Below are positions 22,099-36,100 of a stretch of 64,000 nt of DNA, one piece after another. Below the pieces are notes generated by a model. The model did not search any database. It was not told where the DNA came from and was given only the letters and a program-made list of their open reading frames with translations. The position numbers were made by a program, and so were the translations under genes. Each line of letters starts with the position of its first letter. The stretch's first letter is position 1. This stretch comes from Metellina segmentata (Eukaryota; Arthropoda; Arachnida; Araneae; Tetragnathidae), in contig OX375881.1 in assembly GCA_947359465.1 (NCBI GenBank), forward strand, positions 121,221,967 through 121,285,966. Direction: 5' to 3'.

Positions 22099-23411
22099 TT
22101 TTTGGTAAAATTTTTTATTACGTTACATTCATCAAAATACGGTCTCGGAGGAAACTTCAGAATATAATTTAATAGCAGTCATTGCTGAATCTGAGAGATC
22201 GACAAAAATAGAAATTTTGCCAATTTGCTACAAATTTCAAATTACTCGTTATCTCTAGAAATGGAACGACAATATTAAAAATTGTTTTTAATGAAGAGCT
22301 TTTCCTTACAAATAACATGGCGTAATTTGATGATTTACTCCCGATTCTTTCTACATCTTTATAAAGAAAAAAAATCCACTTAAATATAAAATTATGGAAA
22401 AATACCATTTTTAATCTTTTAAAGTGCATTTTCACTCTGAGGGAAAGCTTCGAAAGCATCAAAACCTTTCAACATCAAATAGCATGATGTTTACTGACTG
22501 TCCTGGAATTTTCATAACTATAATTTGATTATTTTGTTCACAGGAACATTTTTAACTGGATGTAAATTTTACACTTTTTATCGCAACTATAATTCATTAT
22601 ACATGAATTATAAGCTTTTATAAAATAAAAAGTGCGATATGTAAGAATGAAATAACTATTTTCATGATGCACGTGAAAATTGTACATGAAAATTCTTTTT
22701 AAAGACTTTGTTGGAAATAATAAGGTGGAAAGTTAATTTCGTTAGAGAAGTCTGTTTGATTTGTTTTGTTCTTTGATTAAACGTAAATATTACTATTGCT
22801 GAATATTAAATCATGTTTATTCCTTAACAGTTCTTCTAAAAAATATGTGATTAAATCGTGCAAATTGAAAACTTTGTTTTTATGGAAGTTGCACCTTATA
22901 TCAACATTTTATTTTATTCATCAAATTTCTAACATTTTTTCATCGTAGGAGTTTATTAAAGTGCAGCTCGTATCAATACCTTTAAAATAGAGATTGCACA
23001 ATAAGTCTTTAAAGTGCGTTTTGAAGTGTATTACGGATTTAAAAAACATACTTTTCATAATTCAATAGTAAAATAATAAACTTTTCTATTGAAATTTTTT
23101 TTAGGATATTTGTTTCTTTTATTTATAGGAACAGGTTTTCTTGAAAGTGAATGATGATTCTCTCACTTAACCATGCAAAACTAATAAGGCTTCAGAGAGT
23201 TCCGTCTATGGTTTATTGCATTAACTATAGACGAATTAAATGTACAGATATCGTCGCTAACTATACTTGAGCTCATTAGGTATACAGTCAGCCTCGTTAA
23301 GAATGTCGTATGTTATAAGTTAATATGCAAATATTTTCTGTAAAATGTCTGGACTTGAACAGAAGTACATTGAGAAGATAATGTAATTTAAATGCTAATT
23401 CAGAACTGCTT
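22099..23411. other. Inter-unit segment, no gene seen
   Basis: These 1,313 bp lie between the two repeat units and occur once in the window. They are AT-rich and I recognise no gene. Roughly 22,225-22,590 resembles, with clear divergence, a stretch at about 53,420-53,790, so part is an old dispersed repeat. If the duplication is a simple tandem one, this segment should belong to the repeated unit and recur just left of position 1, outside the window. Confidence 0.7.
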
Positions 23412-23899
23412 TCAAAGAACTTGGTTCATAGACTTTTGCTGCGTTCAATGCGAGGAAAGTATTCGTAATATACCCGTATGTGGACATATTTTTTGTTGGG
23501 TAAAATGAAGTGTATTGGATATATGCTAATCGAGGTATTTAAAGCAAAGATACAACGATATTTCCAGTTAAATGGTTTTGTTCTTACTTTTGCCATGCTG
23601 TCTGGTTTTTATGAATCTGAGAGGGCTTTTTAAAAACTTAAACAAAAAGGGCACTAGTGTCTTGGCTCCTTTCTGCAGTGGCAATGGTAGACTCCTTTGG
23701 GACCGGGGCAAATAATAATGTCCTTCACCCGAAACAGATTTAAAAAGAATGTAAATCTATTAAATAACGAGATTATCTAAATTATAATATTAATTTTCAA
23801 TAATTGATCTATTACTTATTAAGGGATTTAGCTTCAAATGCAGTCAACATTTTTATTGCATGTGTTTTACTAATCAATACCATTAACACATTTGTGAGT

Positions 23900-24171
23900 T
23901 TAAATTACAGTAGGATTCTTTGGACGACAAGATACCGAAATTACCATAATACTAGTTGTTGAGTAACGCCACGCGAGAGGAAAGAACAAACAATCGAAGA
24001 AACAAAACAAAAACAAAAACTCTCCCCTTATGTAAACCGAAACTTTTGGAACCCCTTCCAGTGAGTCAAAAGGAAAAACGAAGCTACGGGGACCGGGATT
24101 CGAGCTCGGACAGTCAACGGGGTTGGACACGCGTTGTGTGTCTCCGCTACAACACACCTTTTAACCTGTAA
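23900..24171 (-). repeat. Possible tRNA-derived repeat, unit B copy
   Basis: Identical to 489-760 as far as I can see, with the same A-box-like and B-box-like motifs on the minus strand. Confidence 0.35.
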
Positions 24172-24710
24172 ACATGTAGGATCATGTCCATAACAAATGT
24201 AAACGTCTAGAATAATTAAACAGTGTTAAATTTATCATCTAGTGATTTCGTTACCTCCCTCCAGTATTATTCTTTATGCTTTTCTCTCTATAACGCTGGG
24301 AAAATTGGGGTAAGCAGTAGCGTAGGAAGGTCAGGTGGTATTCGAAAATTTATTTCGTCACCCCCCATTTAAATTATTAAAAGAAGAAAAAATAAGATAC
24401 AATTACAATAATTATTTTCTGGTTTATTTCTTTATATTGATACATAAGCACTTAAAGACTTATTTTCCTAACTTCGTTCTATGCAAATTTTGAAATGACT
24501 CCATCAAAATCAATTCATTTCACTACTTTGTTTTCAATTGTCAAGATAGCTACTGCAGACAGTCGAGCTTTACTCATAGTGGATACCTAAGATAACATAA
24601 GATGATAAATTTTAGTTTTTAAAAACTCATCTCACATGATGCTTCTGAAACACATAACGTTTGCAAGATTATTAAGGCTAAAGTTAGATTTGGTAATTAA
24701 TTTATTTTTA

Positions 24711-24843
24711 ATTAACGTCATACTAGAGCATACAATGGCTATTGAAACACCACGGGCTATTGACGACGGTCCGGGATCAATCCTCTAAGATAAAGATCCG
24801 AGAACAGTACCACGTAATTTTGAACCACGGTCAGTTGACAAAA
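24711..24843 (+). repeat. SINE-body repeat, unit B counterpart of copy 1
   Basis: Same sequence as 1,300-1,432, carried along in the duplicated unit rather than being an independent insertion. Confidence 0.75.
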
Positions 24844-26139
24844 AGGTAGATTTGGTACTGAATCTGAAAGTTCATATTCAACAAGAAACTCTATAAATCT
24901 AAAAGAAGACCATTCCATAGAATCTTTTTTTGAAACTTTATTAGCTCGTTGATGTATTCTTAGTCGTGGAATCTCTTTAAGGATATCATCATCAGAAAAT
25001 TCATCATAAACTACAAACCGAGCTGTTATATTTTCATGTTTTTAAAGCGAGTGTTTATTTCTTAATAAAAACCTGTCAATGAACTCCAATAATGATCTTT
25101 TCAATTCTTCATTTAATGTCAGTGGTTCATCTTAAGCCTTTTCTCCAGCCATCATTTTCTTCTTTCAGGTGATTCTTCTTTTTACTAATGGAATGTCCAT
25201 CTCTTCAAAAGTATTCGTTGCAAAATGCAGTGCTTTCTCACGATCTCATTTCTTTTGTCATTCAAAAATATCTTCAAGCTTCTCATTTTGATAACACACT
25301 TCTCAAAACTTATCCCAGCAATATGAAGTTATTTTGAGTGCGGTTTACTTCTTCTGAAACACTACTCCACAAATACATAAAACATAAAAAAAATCACATA
25401 TACTGCTGGCAAAAGGGTTTGCAAATGCTCCTCTGGTTTCGACAGTTTCTGTGGGAGAACAAAGTTATTCTATGGCATCAACAATCTTCCTTAAAACAGT
25501 ATATACAGGCTTTACAGATTCGTAGTGAGCACTTAATCTTAAAATCTCTTGACTGTACCTCCAACATTAGTTACAAGGATCGTCCATCTGTGCGGAAACT
25601 AAGTAAAAAGTAAGCTCCAACTAAGCAGTACATACTTTCTAAGGACCCAAAAGAGGTTACACATTGTGAAACAGTTGCAAAAGAATGCACTCTACACAGA
25701 TTAAGAGAGTGATTTGTACAAGGAGGCTTTTTGCTTTAGGATTAAATTTACGAATCCTCGTCTGGATATATTCTCCTTAAAAGAGATGTTCTGGCAGCCT
25801 TAGTTATAACCTGACTGATAAAAATTGGTTAACTGATAAGCAGTTATTTTCTGAGAGTTGAACCCCTAGTACAAACTGAAGAGAACCCTTAGTACTTCCC
25901 TTATCTATACGCTCTCCACTACACATCGTCAAACTCTGCTACGTTTCGTTGCGTTTGTTGGAAAAACTTGTGTTTTATTTCGCATTATAATGATTTATTA
26001 AAGTTAATTGTCAGATGAAGTTATTAAACTCGTTTTAAGTTTTATATTTTTTTAAGTGTCGTGAGCCACTCCAATTTTTTTAATTAGAAAAATACGCATT
26101 TTTGCTATATTTGCGAATCACACAGCACATATGTGTAGA

Positions 26140-27543
26140 TACACTCATTGCCATAAAAAATTTGCGCACCAAGAAAAAGTCGTCAAAATAAGACGAAATT
26201 TTACACATGTAAGTACTACTTTAATATAAATGATTAGAAAATCAAAGAAAAAGGATAATTTATTGCACAAAAAAAGTACATATGAAGGGAAGTTTTAGTA
26301 CTCTGTTGGACCCCCTCTAGCGCGAATGTACGATGTCATACGAGCGGGCATTGATGCAAGTTCCTTATGATGTCCTGAGACATCTCGTTCCACTTTTGCT
26401 GTAAACAAGCCTCTTAATCGACCAAACTCGTAGTGTGTCCATCTTGACGTCACAAATGATTCCAGATATGCTCAACTGGTGACAAATAAGGGGATCGAGC
26501 AGGCCAGGGAAGGGTGGTAATGTGGCGAAGGCAGCCTTGTGACATCCTTGCTGTGTGGCCGAACATCGGCTTGTTGAAAAATGGCTCCTGGGAACCCTGC
26601 CATGAGTGGCATCACATGTGGCTAAAGGATGTCATGGACGTACCGCTGGGCTGTCATTGTGCCATGGATCAATATTAGGGGTTACCGTGTATCTTACGCA
26701 ATGGCACCCCATACCATCACACCAGCTGTGGGAGCGGTGTGTCACTGTAAAGCGAAGGCATAATTGAGGCATTTACCACGAGGCCTCCACACACGGACAC
26801 GATTGTCATCACTGCTCAAATTGAATCTAGATTCGTCGCTGAAGACGACCTGGTTCCATTCCGTTCCAGTCCAATCCCGTCGTGCCCGACACCACTCCAA
26901 ACAGACGCGTCGGTGGGTGGGTGTCATTGGCAGCACACGTAATGGGCGCCATACCAGATGTCCTTCAGCCAGGCACCTTGCGATGGTTCAGGAAGACACA
27001 GGGACCCGTAGTGAAGGTGCTGCGTGTGTCTGGGTAGCGGCCAATGAGGCAGTTGGCTCTACGCGTGCGTTTCGTATGGTGTGATGGTCTTCTCGTCGAC
27101 TGGTCTGTCGAGGGCGTCCTGAGCCTGGTCGCTGTGTAAATGACGTCTCTTCTGTCCCCTGGTCCCAATACCTCCTCACAGTAAAATCAGAACGGCCTAC
27201 TTGACGAGCTACTCGCCGAGCTGACCACCTAGCTTCCATCATCCCGATGATTCTTCCCCTCTCGAACTCGACAGCTGCTCATATTATCTTCGATGGCGGC
27301 GTAACGGCATGTGTATCTCAGCGTTTCCTTTGCAAAAGATTAAGTACACTCAAACAAGCTCTGCTTACCTGTTTTATACTCCAAGGAGACTAAGTTAAAC
27401 GCCTTCTAGTGGCATTACGTTATGCGCAATCACGCTGCATTTCTAATCTTTTGCACATATGGACGACATGTACCTTCATGCCAAGTATCGTTACGATCCC
27501 AAAATTATTTCTTGGTCCGCAAATTTTTATGGCAATGAGTGTA
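26140..27543 (-). mobile_element. Tc1-like element A, unit B copy
   Basis: Same element as 2,729-4,132, with the same inverted repeats and TA edges. It differs at 27,365 (T instead of C). The shared lesions show that it was dead before the duplication. Confidence 0.92.
26295..27291 (-). pseudogene. Tc1-like transposase, degraded (unit B copy)
   Basis: Counterpart of the minus-strand pseudogene at 2,884-3,880, with the same frameshifts and the same loss of the second catalytic aspartate. Confidence 0.85.
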
Positions 27544-27821
27544 TAAAATGAATCGCAACAGTGGGTAATTTTTTGGTTCACTAAAGTTACACTGCGTTGT
27601 GCGTACTCTGCGATATTAGGGTGGATGATGGATTCGTGCACATTCAAATAATACAGACGCACTTCAGATAAATTCCAGATAGCACTCACCACAGTCGGTA
27701 GGCACTTGGATGGATGTTGCAGTTTCATTGCTGGTTGCAATGCAAGTCGCATCGAAGAATTGTCTAGAACCCCGGGACACGCTACAATGCTCATGTGGTT
27801 AAGCATAAACCGAGTCACACC

Positions 27822-27971
27822 CTTGTTGATTGATATTGGAATTAATGGAGCAATGTAACTATCTATTGGTTACAGGATCCGAGATCAATCCCTAAGACAA
27901 AGCCTAGAAATTATGAAATGCGGTCATAAGACGATGTCAACACCTGAACTGGATAGCCTCCTGGTGTAGCC
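27822..27971 (+). repeat. SINE-body repeat, unit B counterpart of copy 2
   Basis: Same as 4,411-4,560 within the duplicated unit. Confidence 0.6.
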
Positions 27972-28978
27972 ACTTAGCCGCTGTGACCGAAGTACTATAG
28001 AATATTTAATCCTAATCATTTTATGAATAAATACAAAGTCTAAAACATTCAAGTGGTTTATTTATATTCCGTTCTGACACCTTATATTCCTTCATATCGG
28101 GACCTAGTATATTCTGTTCTTGTCTCCGTTGGTTTTATATTCATTACCAGAACCACTACTTTAGTTCAGTTCACAGTTGCGTTTTCGCATGTTAAGCATC
28201 ACTTCACCGCAGAGACTTCACCATAGAAACTTCACAGAGATTTTACCACAGTACACAGCGTAGCCCGAAGAACACCAAGTGGAGGTGGGCTACATTGGTT
28301 CTCCTGGGATTCTACCAACCACCCGCTACGGTACCCAGAGACCCTTTCGTAGCTATTGGACTATTTATTATGATTTTATATTCACTAACTGTGCTGTATA
28401 TCTGGACCTAATTGTCCAAGTAAATAAAAGCTTATTTTGAGGGAAAATGCACATCCGTTCTAATGTCATATCATGGCATTCTCAGAGACATTTCTGAATT
28501 TAAGGTCACTCGATTTGTCTTTTGACCAATTAAAAAAGAATATTTTTCATTTGTTGTTCTAAAACATATTTGCTAAAGGTCCATTGTTTATATTTGTTTT
28601 CTGAAAGTTCCATCATGGGTTGAAAAACAATTCGAAGAATATAGAAATATTTCATCAGTGCAAATAAACACATGTATAATTTGGCATGTTTGTTCAATCA
28701 CGATGAAAATAGGACTTATTTTTAGGTTTATCGGAAAATATCAATTTATTATATTTAATAGTTCCAGAATTTTTTAATTTAGCACATGGTAACTCCCAGA
28801 AATATCTTCGTAAAATTAGGATTTTGAACATCTGTATGTAAATTTTTTTTACTCTCATTTCTTTGAAATTCAAATTTATTTTGAAAACTTTTGCCATTTT
28901 TATATTCGTCCATTATCAAACAAATAATTGAGAGGACAGCGTATAATTGCTGGATCTCTAGTAAATACCACTCTTTTT

Positions 28979-29066
28979 CAGCCAGACCAGGGGGTGGATC
29001 GGGTAAACGACTCCCGTTGTGAGCTCACACGATTCTGGATAAGGGGACGCTCTCACGGTGCTACGC
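28979..29066 (-). repeat. LTR-like 88-bp segment, unit B copy
   Basis: Counterpart of 5,568-5,655; it also matches 40,083-40,168 in the same unit. Confidence 0.45.
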
Positions 29067-29374
29067 ACTCCTCCATTCCAGTAAAACGTTTCTGCAGAAC
29101 TCGAGCGAAGAAAAGTCAGGAAAAGAAAACGAAAAGTAATGAGCATAATTGCTCACACAAGGAGGCCAGTACCAACTTACCAGACTGAATCAGTGCATCA
29201 CCAAATTCAGGGTACTGACCCAATTTTTACACAACAAAATTGAATGCAAGAAATTATACAAATAACATAAAACAAAAATAACAGATACCCTAGTTACATA
29301 AGATATTATTACTTAATTACATTCACTTACGAGTGTGTATGCTAGGTGAGTAACCATGAAGGGGAAAGGGTGAC

Positions 29375-31529
29375 TTATGACAGTTTCCCTATGTTAAGAA
29401 TCAACGCTTTCAATTCTAAAACACCTGCATACTCGTAGTTTGAAAGTTTTTTTCTTACTTCTAAGGAACTGCTTTTTATCAGTCGCCTTGTTTTTCTGAT
29501 TCGATTCATTTTCAATCCGTCCAACGAATTTCTTGTGTCCTGTCGGAACCATGGGCACAAATTCCCCGTAGGGACTTGCTTCTCTAGTCATAGGCTGAGG
29601 ACAAGTGAAAAGCGGTACACGCTTGCGGAGATTAGAAGATAAAAAAAGGTATAGCTTGAGAGACAATGTGCGGTACATTTCTGTAAGGAACTACATTTAT
29701 GTGTATTGTAACAAGTGTCTGAACTCCCTGGGGTGAAAGTGGAGTGACAGGCAAACACAAGTTAGTTTGTGCTGCAACAAAATGTAAGGCATAACTAGTC
29801 ACAATCCCTAGACCGGTGCTGCCGTTTGGAATCGTTGAGGGATCAGTTTCATCTGCATCTTCAATTTCTGAAAAAGCCTCAAAGCAGTTTTTGGTCAATT
29901 CCATTTCGCATGGCAGTTCCATGCAACCATTGCTCTCAGAATCTTTAAGTATAGCCTTTTTATCGTACCATGTCTTCTTCTTCTGTGATTCTTCTACCTT
30001 GGTCACAACTAGTTCTTGACAATGTTTCATCCTGTTCATCAACGAAAAGATATACTCGGCCACCGGATTTCCTCCATCATCTCCTTGGTCCAACCCCTGT
30101 TCGAACAACAGTATCAAAGGAGTTCATAACTTATTACCAGGAACGAACTCAAAAGGCGTGAATCCAGTACTTTCGTGGGTCACTGTTCTCAAGGCGAATA
30201 GAGCAGGATAGAGTGTTTCCTCCCATTCTGATCCAGCTTCAAGACATAAGACTCGTAAAATTCTTTTGATGGTACTGTGAAACCATTCAACTGGATTACT
30301 TTGAGGATGATGAACCGAACTTCGAATTCCCTTTATTCCAAATCTCTCTACGAAGGTTGTAGTTAGCTCGATCCTGAATGAAGTTCCTTGATCATGTTGC
30401 AATTCCCTCGGAAATCCCATCCGAATAAAAATCTGCATGAGAGCTTCCACAACAGAAGTTGAAGAGATATTCTCAACGGGAACATTTTCAGGATATTTGG
30501 AAGATAGACACATAGGAGTCATCAGATACCCTTTCCCACCTGGAGTAACAGGAAGTGGTCCTCATGCATCAACGTATATCTTTGAAAAAACCTCTTGAAC
30601 AACAGGAACCAACTTCATCGGAGCCTTACTTTTGTCATTCGGTTTTCCAATATTCTGGCATTTGTCACAACTTCGTACACAGTTTTCCACTTCTTTGAAG
30701 CAATTAGGCCAAACGAAATGCTTTTGTATTTTGTTTTGGTCATTCCTAAATGTCCTGAACTACCTTCATGGCACAACGACATCAGTTTTCCAAGATATTG
30801 AGTTAGAATCATTAGAAAAATGTTTTATTTTCCCAATTTATCAATTTTCCTTTACACAAGAGGACAATTTGAGAGTGTTTCGTATTCACCCGTGGAATTG
30901 CATTCTTTTTGCTTTTCTACGAGCGTTTGGGAATGAATTTTCAGAAGTTCAAATCCTTCCCAAGACTCCATCTCATTAGGCGGTGAAAAAAGCAAATTGT
31001 CTTCGTCAATATAAATCTCAGCTTCACACTCCAGAACTGAAATTACTTCTTCCTTTTTTTCTTCCTCTTGTTTTTTTTCTTTATAACCTTTTCTCCTTCT
31101 GTATTTTAAAATCCCGTAATTTAGTTTCATACTCACACTTTCTCTTTTCTGCCTCTTCTCGAGCAGTTTTCCGTCTCACTCCGGCTATTTACCACTTCTC
31201 TCGAGCTTCTTCCCAAGCTCCTTTCACTCCTCCAAACTTCCCTTCGGCTTCTGTCCGAGCCCATCTCAGTCGTTTAAATTCCCACTCCCTTTTTGCACTT
31301 TCCTGTATACAAACAGCTTCTATCAATCTCCGTCGAGCTTCCTCTCGCTCTTTTCTTTTATTAATAATATATATATCATTAAATCTTCCACGCGTTTTGC
31401 ATCGTATAATTTAGAACCCTCTATTATTTTTTTCAATTGAAAAATTTTAGCATCAGGAGGAACCTTTTCTCCTAATTCAATTGCCAAAAATGTCATTTGC
31501 TCATTTCTAGCTCTCCAAAGAAAATCCAT
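29375..31529 (-). pseudogene. Ty3/gypsy-like remnant, unit B copy
   Basis: Counterpart of 5,964-8,120 with the same missing central domains. Two private differences: a 2-bp deletion near 29,464 that changes frame near the C-terminal end, and A to T at 30,934 in the region between gag and integrase. Confidence 0.85.
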
Positions 31530-32897
31530 ACTGATCCCAGTGCAAACCCAATCAAATAATTCCTACGTCATACAATTATTTAACAACACTTTAAGATACA
31601 CAATTCTAAAATAACCTAGAATACACACTCTTAAAGCACTCAAAATAGAATACACAAAACACTGAAAATCAGTTATTAAAATAAATACTATTTATAACTC
31701 ATATAAAACAAATCAATTCTACTTTCGATTTGAGTCAGAATAAAGAACCAAATGTATTTCATTAACTTTCATAGCAATGTTTTTATACATTCTTTTCAAA
31801 GGAAATAATTAAATTCTATACTTTCTCAAATAAATTTCCAAATGATAATAACATATTCAAATGATAATCTATAAATAAGAATCGAGTGTTTGTTTGTACA
31901 TTCAATATTTTCGACCCATTTAAAGTTTTCTATCCGTTTTGGACCCTTCTGATGCCGAATCCGCCTTTTTCTCGTTTGGTGTCTGTCTGTCTGTCTGTCC
32001 GTCTGTATGTTGTGCCCTATACACGTCCACGCGGTTTAAGATATTTTCATGAAAATTTGCATACAGTGAGTATTTATCTTCATTTAGTGAGTCGCATTGG
32101 TTGCGAAAGTCTGTCTGTCCGTCTTTCTGTTCTATGCTCGATTTTGTGTTTGTGTGTTTGTGTAGACATCGCATGAATTGTATTCCAGATATTTGATTGC
32201 AATGTAATTTATTTTATACATTATTTATTAGTTTAGTGAATCAAATATTAAACATTTCTTTATTGTTATATTTAATTGAGTTTAATGCTAAAACACCTGA
32301 GTAAGTATATTTAAATCAACCATAATTTGGTAGTATTGGAAAAATTGGAATGTATATTGAATATTACGATTACTTCGATTGCATTACCAGTACTGCTAAA
32401 AAAGTAATTATTCTTCAAAACAATATTTTTTTATGGAATTTCAGCTATAATATTTCATTTATTTCGAGACTTATTTTTGTTCTGTGCGCAATGAAAACGA
32501 TTTCCGAATATTTGGGACAGACGATATTTTTCAATGAAACGAGAATGAACAAGACCGCGCGAGAAGTGATATTTTTTCTGATTCTTTCGCTCTGAATTAA
32601 TTTTGCATTTCTAAAATTGGTACACTTTTAGTTGTAAGTTGTGGCAACTGTGCGAGATCAAGAGATAAAATTGAATCACAAATTAATATCTTTAGAACAA
32701 TTTTTTGCGACATCTTTGATTTTGTTTTATTTCGCTGTTTCCTGTTTTAAATATTTATTATTTTAATAAATCTGTTTTCATTCTCATCACACGCAACAGC
32801 ACCACAAAGTATTAGACTTAAAAATGTTAGGTAAGTCAGTATAAATTTTCAGTAAATTTTAAGTGTAGTTATGCCATTATTGAAAGAATAATGCCGT

Positions 32898-33151
32898 TGT
32901 TGCGTAACCCCTGTTGTGAGCACCCACGCCGTTTCTGGTATAGCGCCCCCTGTCGTGCGCTTGTATTTCTACCCTTTTTGGGTCATTGCACTCTTGCAAG
33001 TCATACTGTCAACAACCAAGCGCTGACAAGGCCGTAAGCGTCGTCTTTCGACGACCATCTTTTGTGTTGATTGCTTAATAAATGTATTGTCCTTTAAATT
33101 AAAAGGACTGGGTTCATTGTGTTTCATTAAAAATACACTCAATACCCACCA
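32898..33151 (+). mobile_element. 5' LTR of BEL/Pao retrotransposon (unit B)
   Basis: 254 bp, identical by eye to the unit A 5' LTR. It differs from its own 3' LTR by the same one substitution and 3-bp gap as in unit A, so the element was already in place before duplication. Confidence 0.95.
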
Positions 33152-33187
33152 GTTTGGTCCGTCTAACCTGTAGAAGAAGCAGCTGCA

Positions 33188-36100
33188 ATGGATAAATTTA
33201 CGACTCTAAACCGACGAATGGCCTATGTTAAAGGTCGTATCACCCTACTGCAAACATTTGTGGACAGTTTAGAAGAAAGCATCGAAGATTCCACGAACAT
33301 AAAAGTTCAATGCGATGCAAAAATCGAAAATGTGGACAATATCAGAAGCAAGATTGAAGATTTAATAATGGAATATAGCGAACTCCCGGAAGAAGTCAAT
33401 TTCAGAGACATCCTCACCAACTTATTACAACTCCAGAATCAATTAGAAGCTATAGAGGTTAGTCTTAAAACCTTCCTACTTTATTTTTGCAAAATTCAAA
33501 ATAGTAAAATCGAAAATGAACACATTCATTCGGTATCGAAAGTAATGGAGTTCCGCTTACCGGAAATACCTATTCCTCAATTCTGGGGAAAATTTGAAGA
33601 TTGGTCGAATTTTAAGACCCAATTCAATGAACTGATAGGCCAAAAGCCATTAAGTAACAATCAAAAATTGTATTATCTTCGTGCTTCGTTGTGTGGCGTC
33701 GCAAAACAAATAGAAACTACTGATGAAACTTACGATTCTCTGTTTTCCGCTCTGGAACAGCGTTTCGAAAACAAAAGATCCACTGTCGACACACACATTC
33801 AAGCTATTTTTAGTTTTGAAAAAATACAATTTGAATCGTCCAGGCATTTGAGACAACTGGCAGACACTGTCAAGAAGAATCTTCGCGCATTAAAGGTTTT
33901 AAAAATCGAAAGTAACGAACTTTCAAATGCAATACTAGTTTATGTGATTCTACAAAAACTAGACAAAGAAACAAGAAAAACCTTTGAACTGCAATTAATT
34001 TCAAAGGAAATCCCCTCTCTTGATAAATTATTAGAATTCCTTGAAAACCGTGCACTCGTTCTTGAACAAGTCGATAAGAACACGGCACCAAACAAATTCG
34101 ACAATAAATTTGCTAGAGGATTTCAGAATTCGGCACAAAATAAGCAAAAAAGCTTGTTCGTCAATGCGAATAAAAATGCGAAAAATACGTTCAAACCATG
34201 CCCTTTGTGTAATAATCCGCATATCATTCACAAGTGCCTACAATTTCTTAACATTAATACTGAAGAACGGATTAAAAAAGCAAAAGAGTTAAAACTTTGC
34301 AAAAATAGTCTAAAATCTCATAATTCTGTGTGTAATTCACCATTCTCATGCAGAGTATGTCATAAGAAACATAACACATTGCTTCACTTGAGCACATTAG
34401 AAGCAGCTGATCACATCCCTCCTCGCGAAGCAAGAAATAATGAGTCCTTCGCGTTTCTCCCACTGCCAGGAGAAACGGATGCACCCCAACATCCAGCCTC
34501 GACGCTCTCGTCTTTCGAAAAAGAAAATAAACACTCGACTTCTGAGCAAAAGTTTGGGCTGCTCTGCACCGTTCTAGTAAACATACAGGATTCAAATGGT
34601 GAGAAAATTTCCGTACGCGGAATTTTAGACTCGGGATCGTCTGTCAATTGTATCAGTAATGAGGTCGTTGATGCTTTTAATTTAAAAAGAGAACAGGCGA
34701 ACGTCACAATCGCTGGAATAAATGGCCGTGAGCATTCAATTAAAAACAAGATAACAACCACAATTTCAAATGGTTACGGTGACTATTCTGAAACAATGAC
34801 ATTCTTGGTGTTACCAAAAATTACCGATTTTACACCCGCACAAAAGTTAGATGTTTCGCGATTAACTTTTCCAACTGGAATCAAATTAGCTGATCCTACA
34901 TTTTTTGTCCCAGGTAAAATTCACGTTTTAATCGGCGCTGAATTCTTCTTTGATTTAATGAAAGCAGAAAAATACAAATCAACTACCGAGGACAAATTAA
35001 TGCTACAAAACACCGTATTTGGCTATTTAGTCACAGGCAGTTTGAAAAATACAAGCTCTAATACATTTTCAGGATTAATTTCCGAATGCGATAATCTGGA
35101 AAATACTGTACAGAAATTTTTTGAATTGGAATCATTTCCGGGTGACTTTAATAAACAATCAGAGCTTGACGCAAAAGCAAAGGAAACCAAATTTTGCGAG
35201 GATCATTTTTCCGAAACCCACACACGAGACGAAACAGGAAGATATGTTGTAAAAATGGCCTTGAAAGATGACCCCATCATATTAGGCGAGTCAAGAATTA
35301 TTGCAGAAAAGCGATTAAACTCTCTGTGGAAGAGGCTAGAAAAAGAACCCCAATTTTTGGCTATGTATAGGGAATTTCTAAACGAATATAAGGAACAAGG
35401 TCACATGCGCGAAATTATTGAGAATAGGGAACCAGAGGTTGTGTATTACATGCCACACCACGGTGTATACCGACCAGACAAGTGTACTACAAAATTGAGA
35501 GTCGTTTTTAATGCCTCCACAGCCTTACAAAAAACACAAATTCGTTAAATTCACTACAATATAATGGTGGGGTAATACAAGAAGACCTTTTTTCTATCAT
35601 GACGAGGTACCGTAAACACAGCTACGCATTCAGAGCTGATATCAAACAAATGTTTAGGATGATAAACATTAGCCATGAACAAAGAAACTTACTAAGAATC
35701 CTGTGGAAAGAAGGAAATGATGATCCAATAAAAACCTTTGAGCTCTCCACCGTTACTTACGGTACAGTTAGCGCACCTTATCTAGCAATGCGTACCTTGA
35801 AGCAAATAGCTATTGTTGAGGGTTTGCGTTTCCCACTTGCGGCTCCTGTTGTGGCTAGTGATTTTTACATGGACGATGTCCTTTCCGGAGCTCAAACGTT
35901 GTGCGAAGCCAAAGCGATCCAAAAAGAACTTATCCAGATTCTGGAGACTGCCGGAATGCACCCTCATAAATGGTGCGGAAATCACCCTGAACTCTCCATC
36001 AGTGCGAGCGACAACTACTATTTTTGTTTTTCCTGAAGAATCAAGGGTTCTAGGCGTCTGCTGGAACCCGAACAGAGACTTTTTCTTCTTCAAAGTGGAA

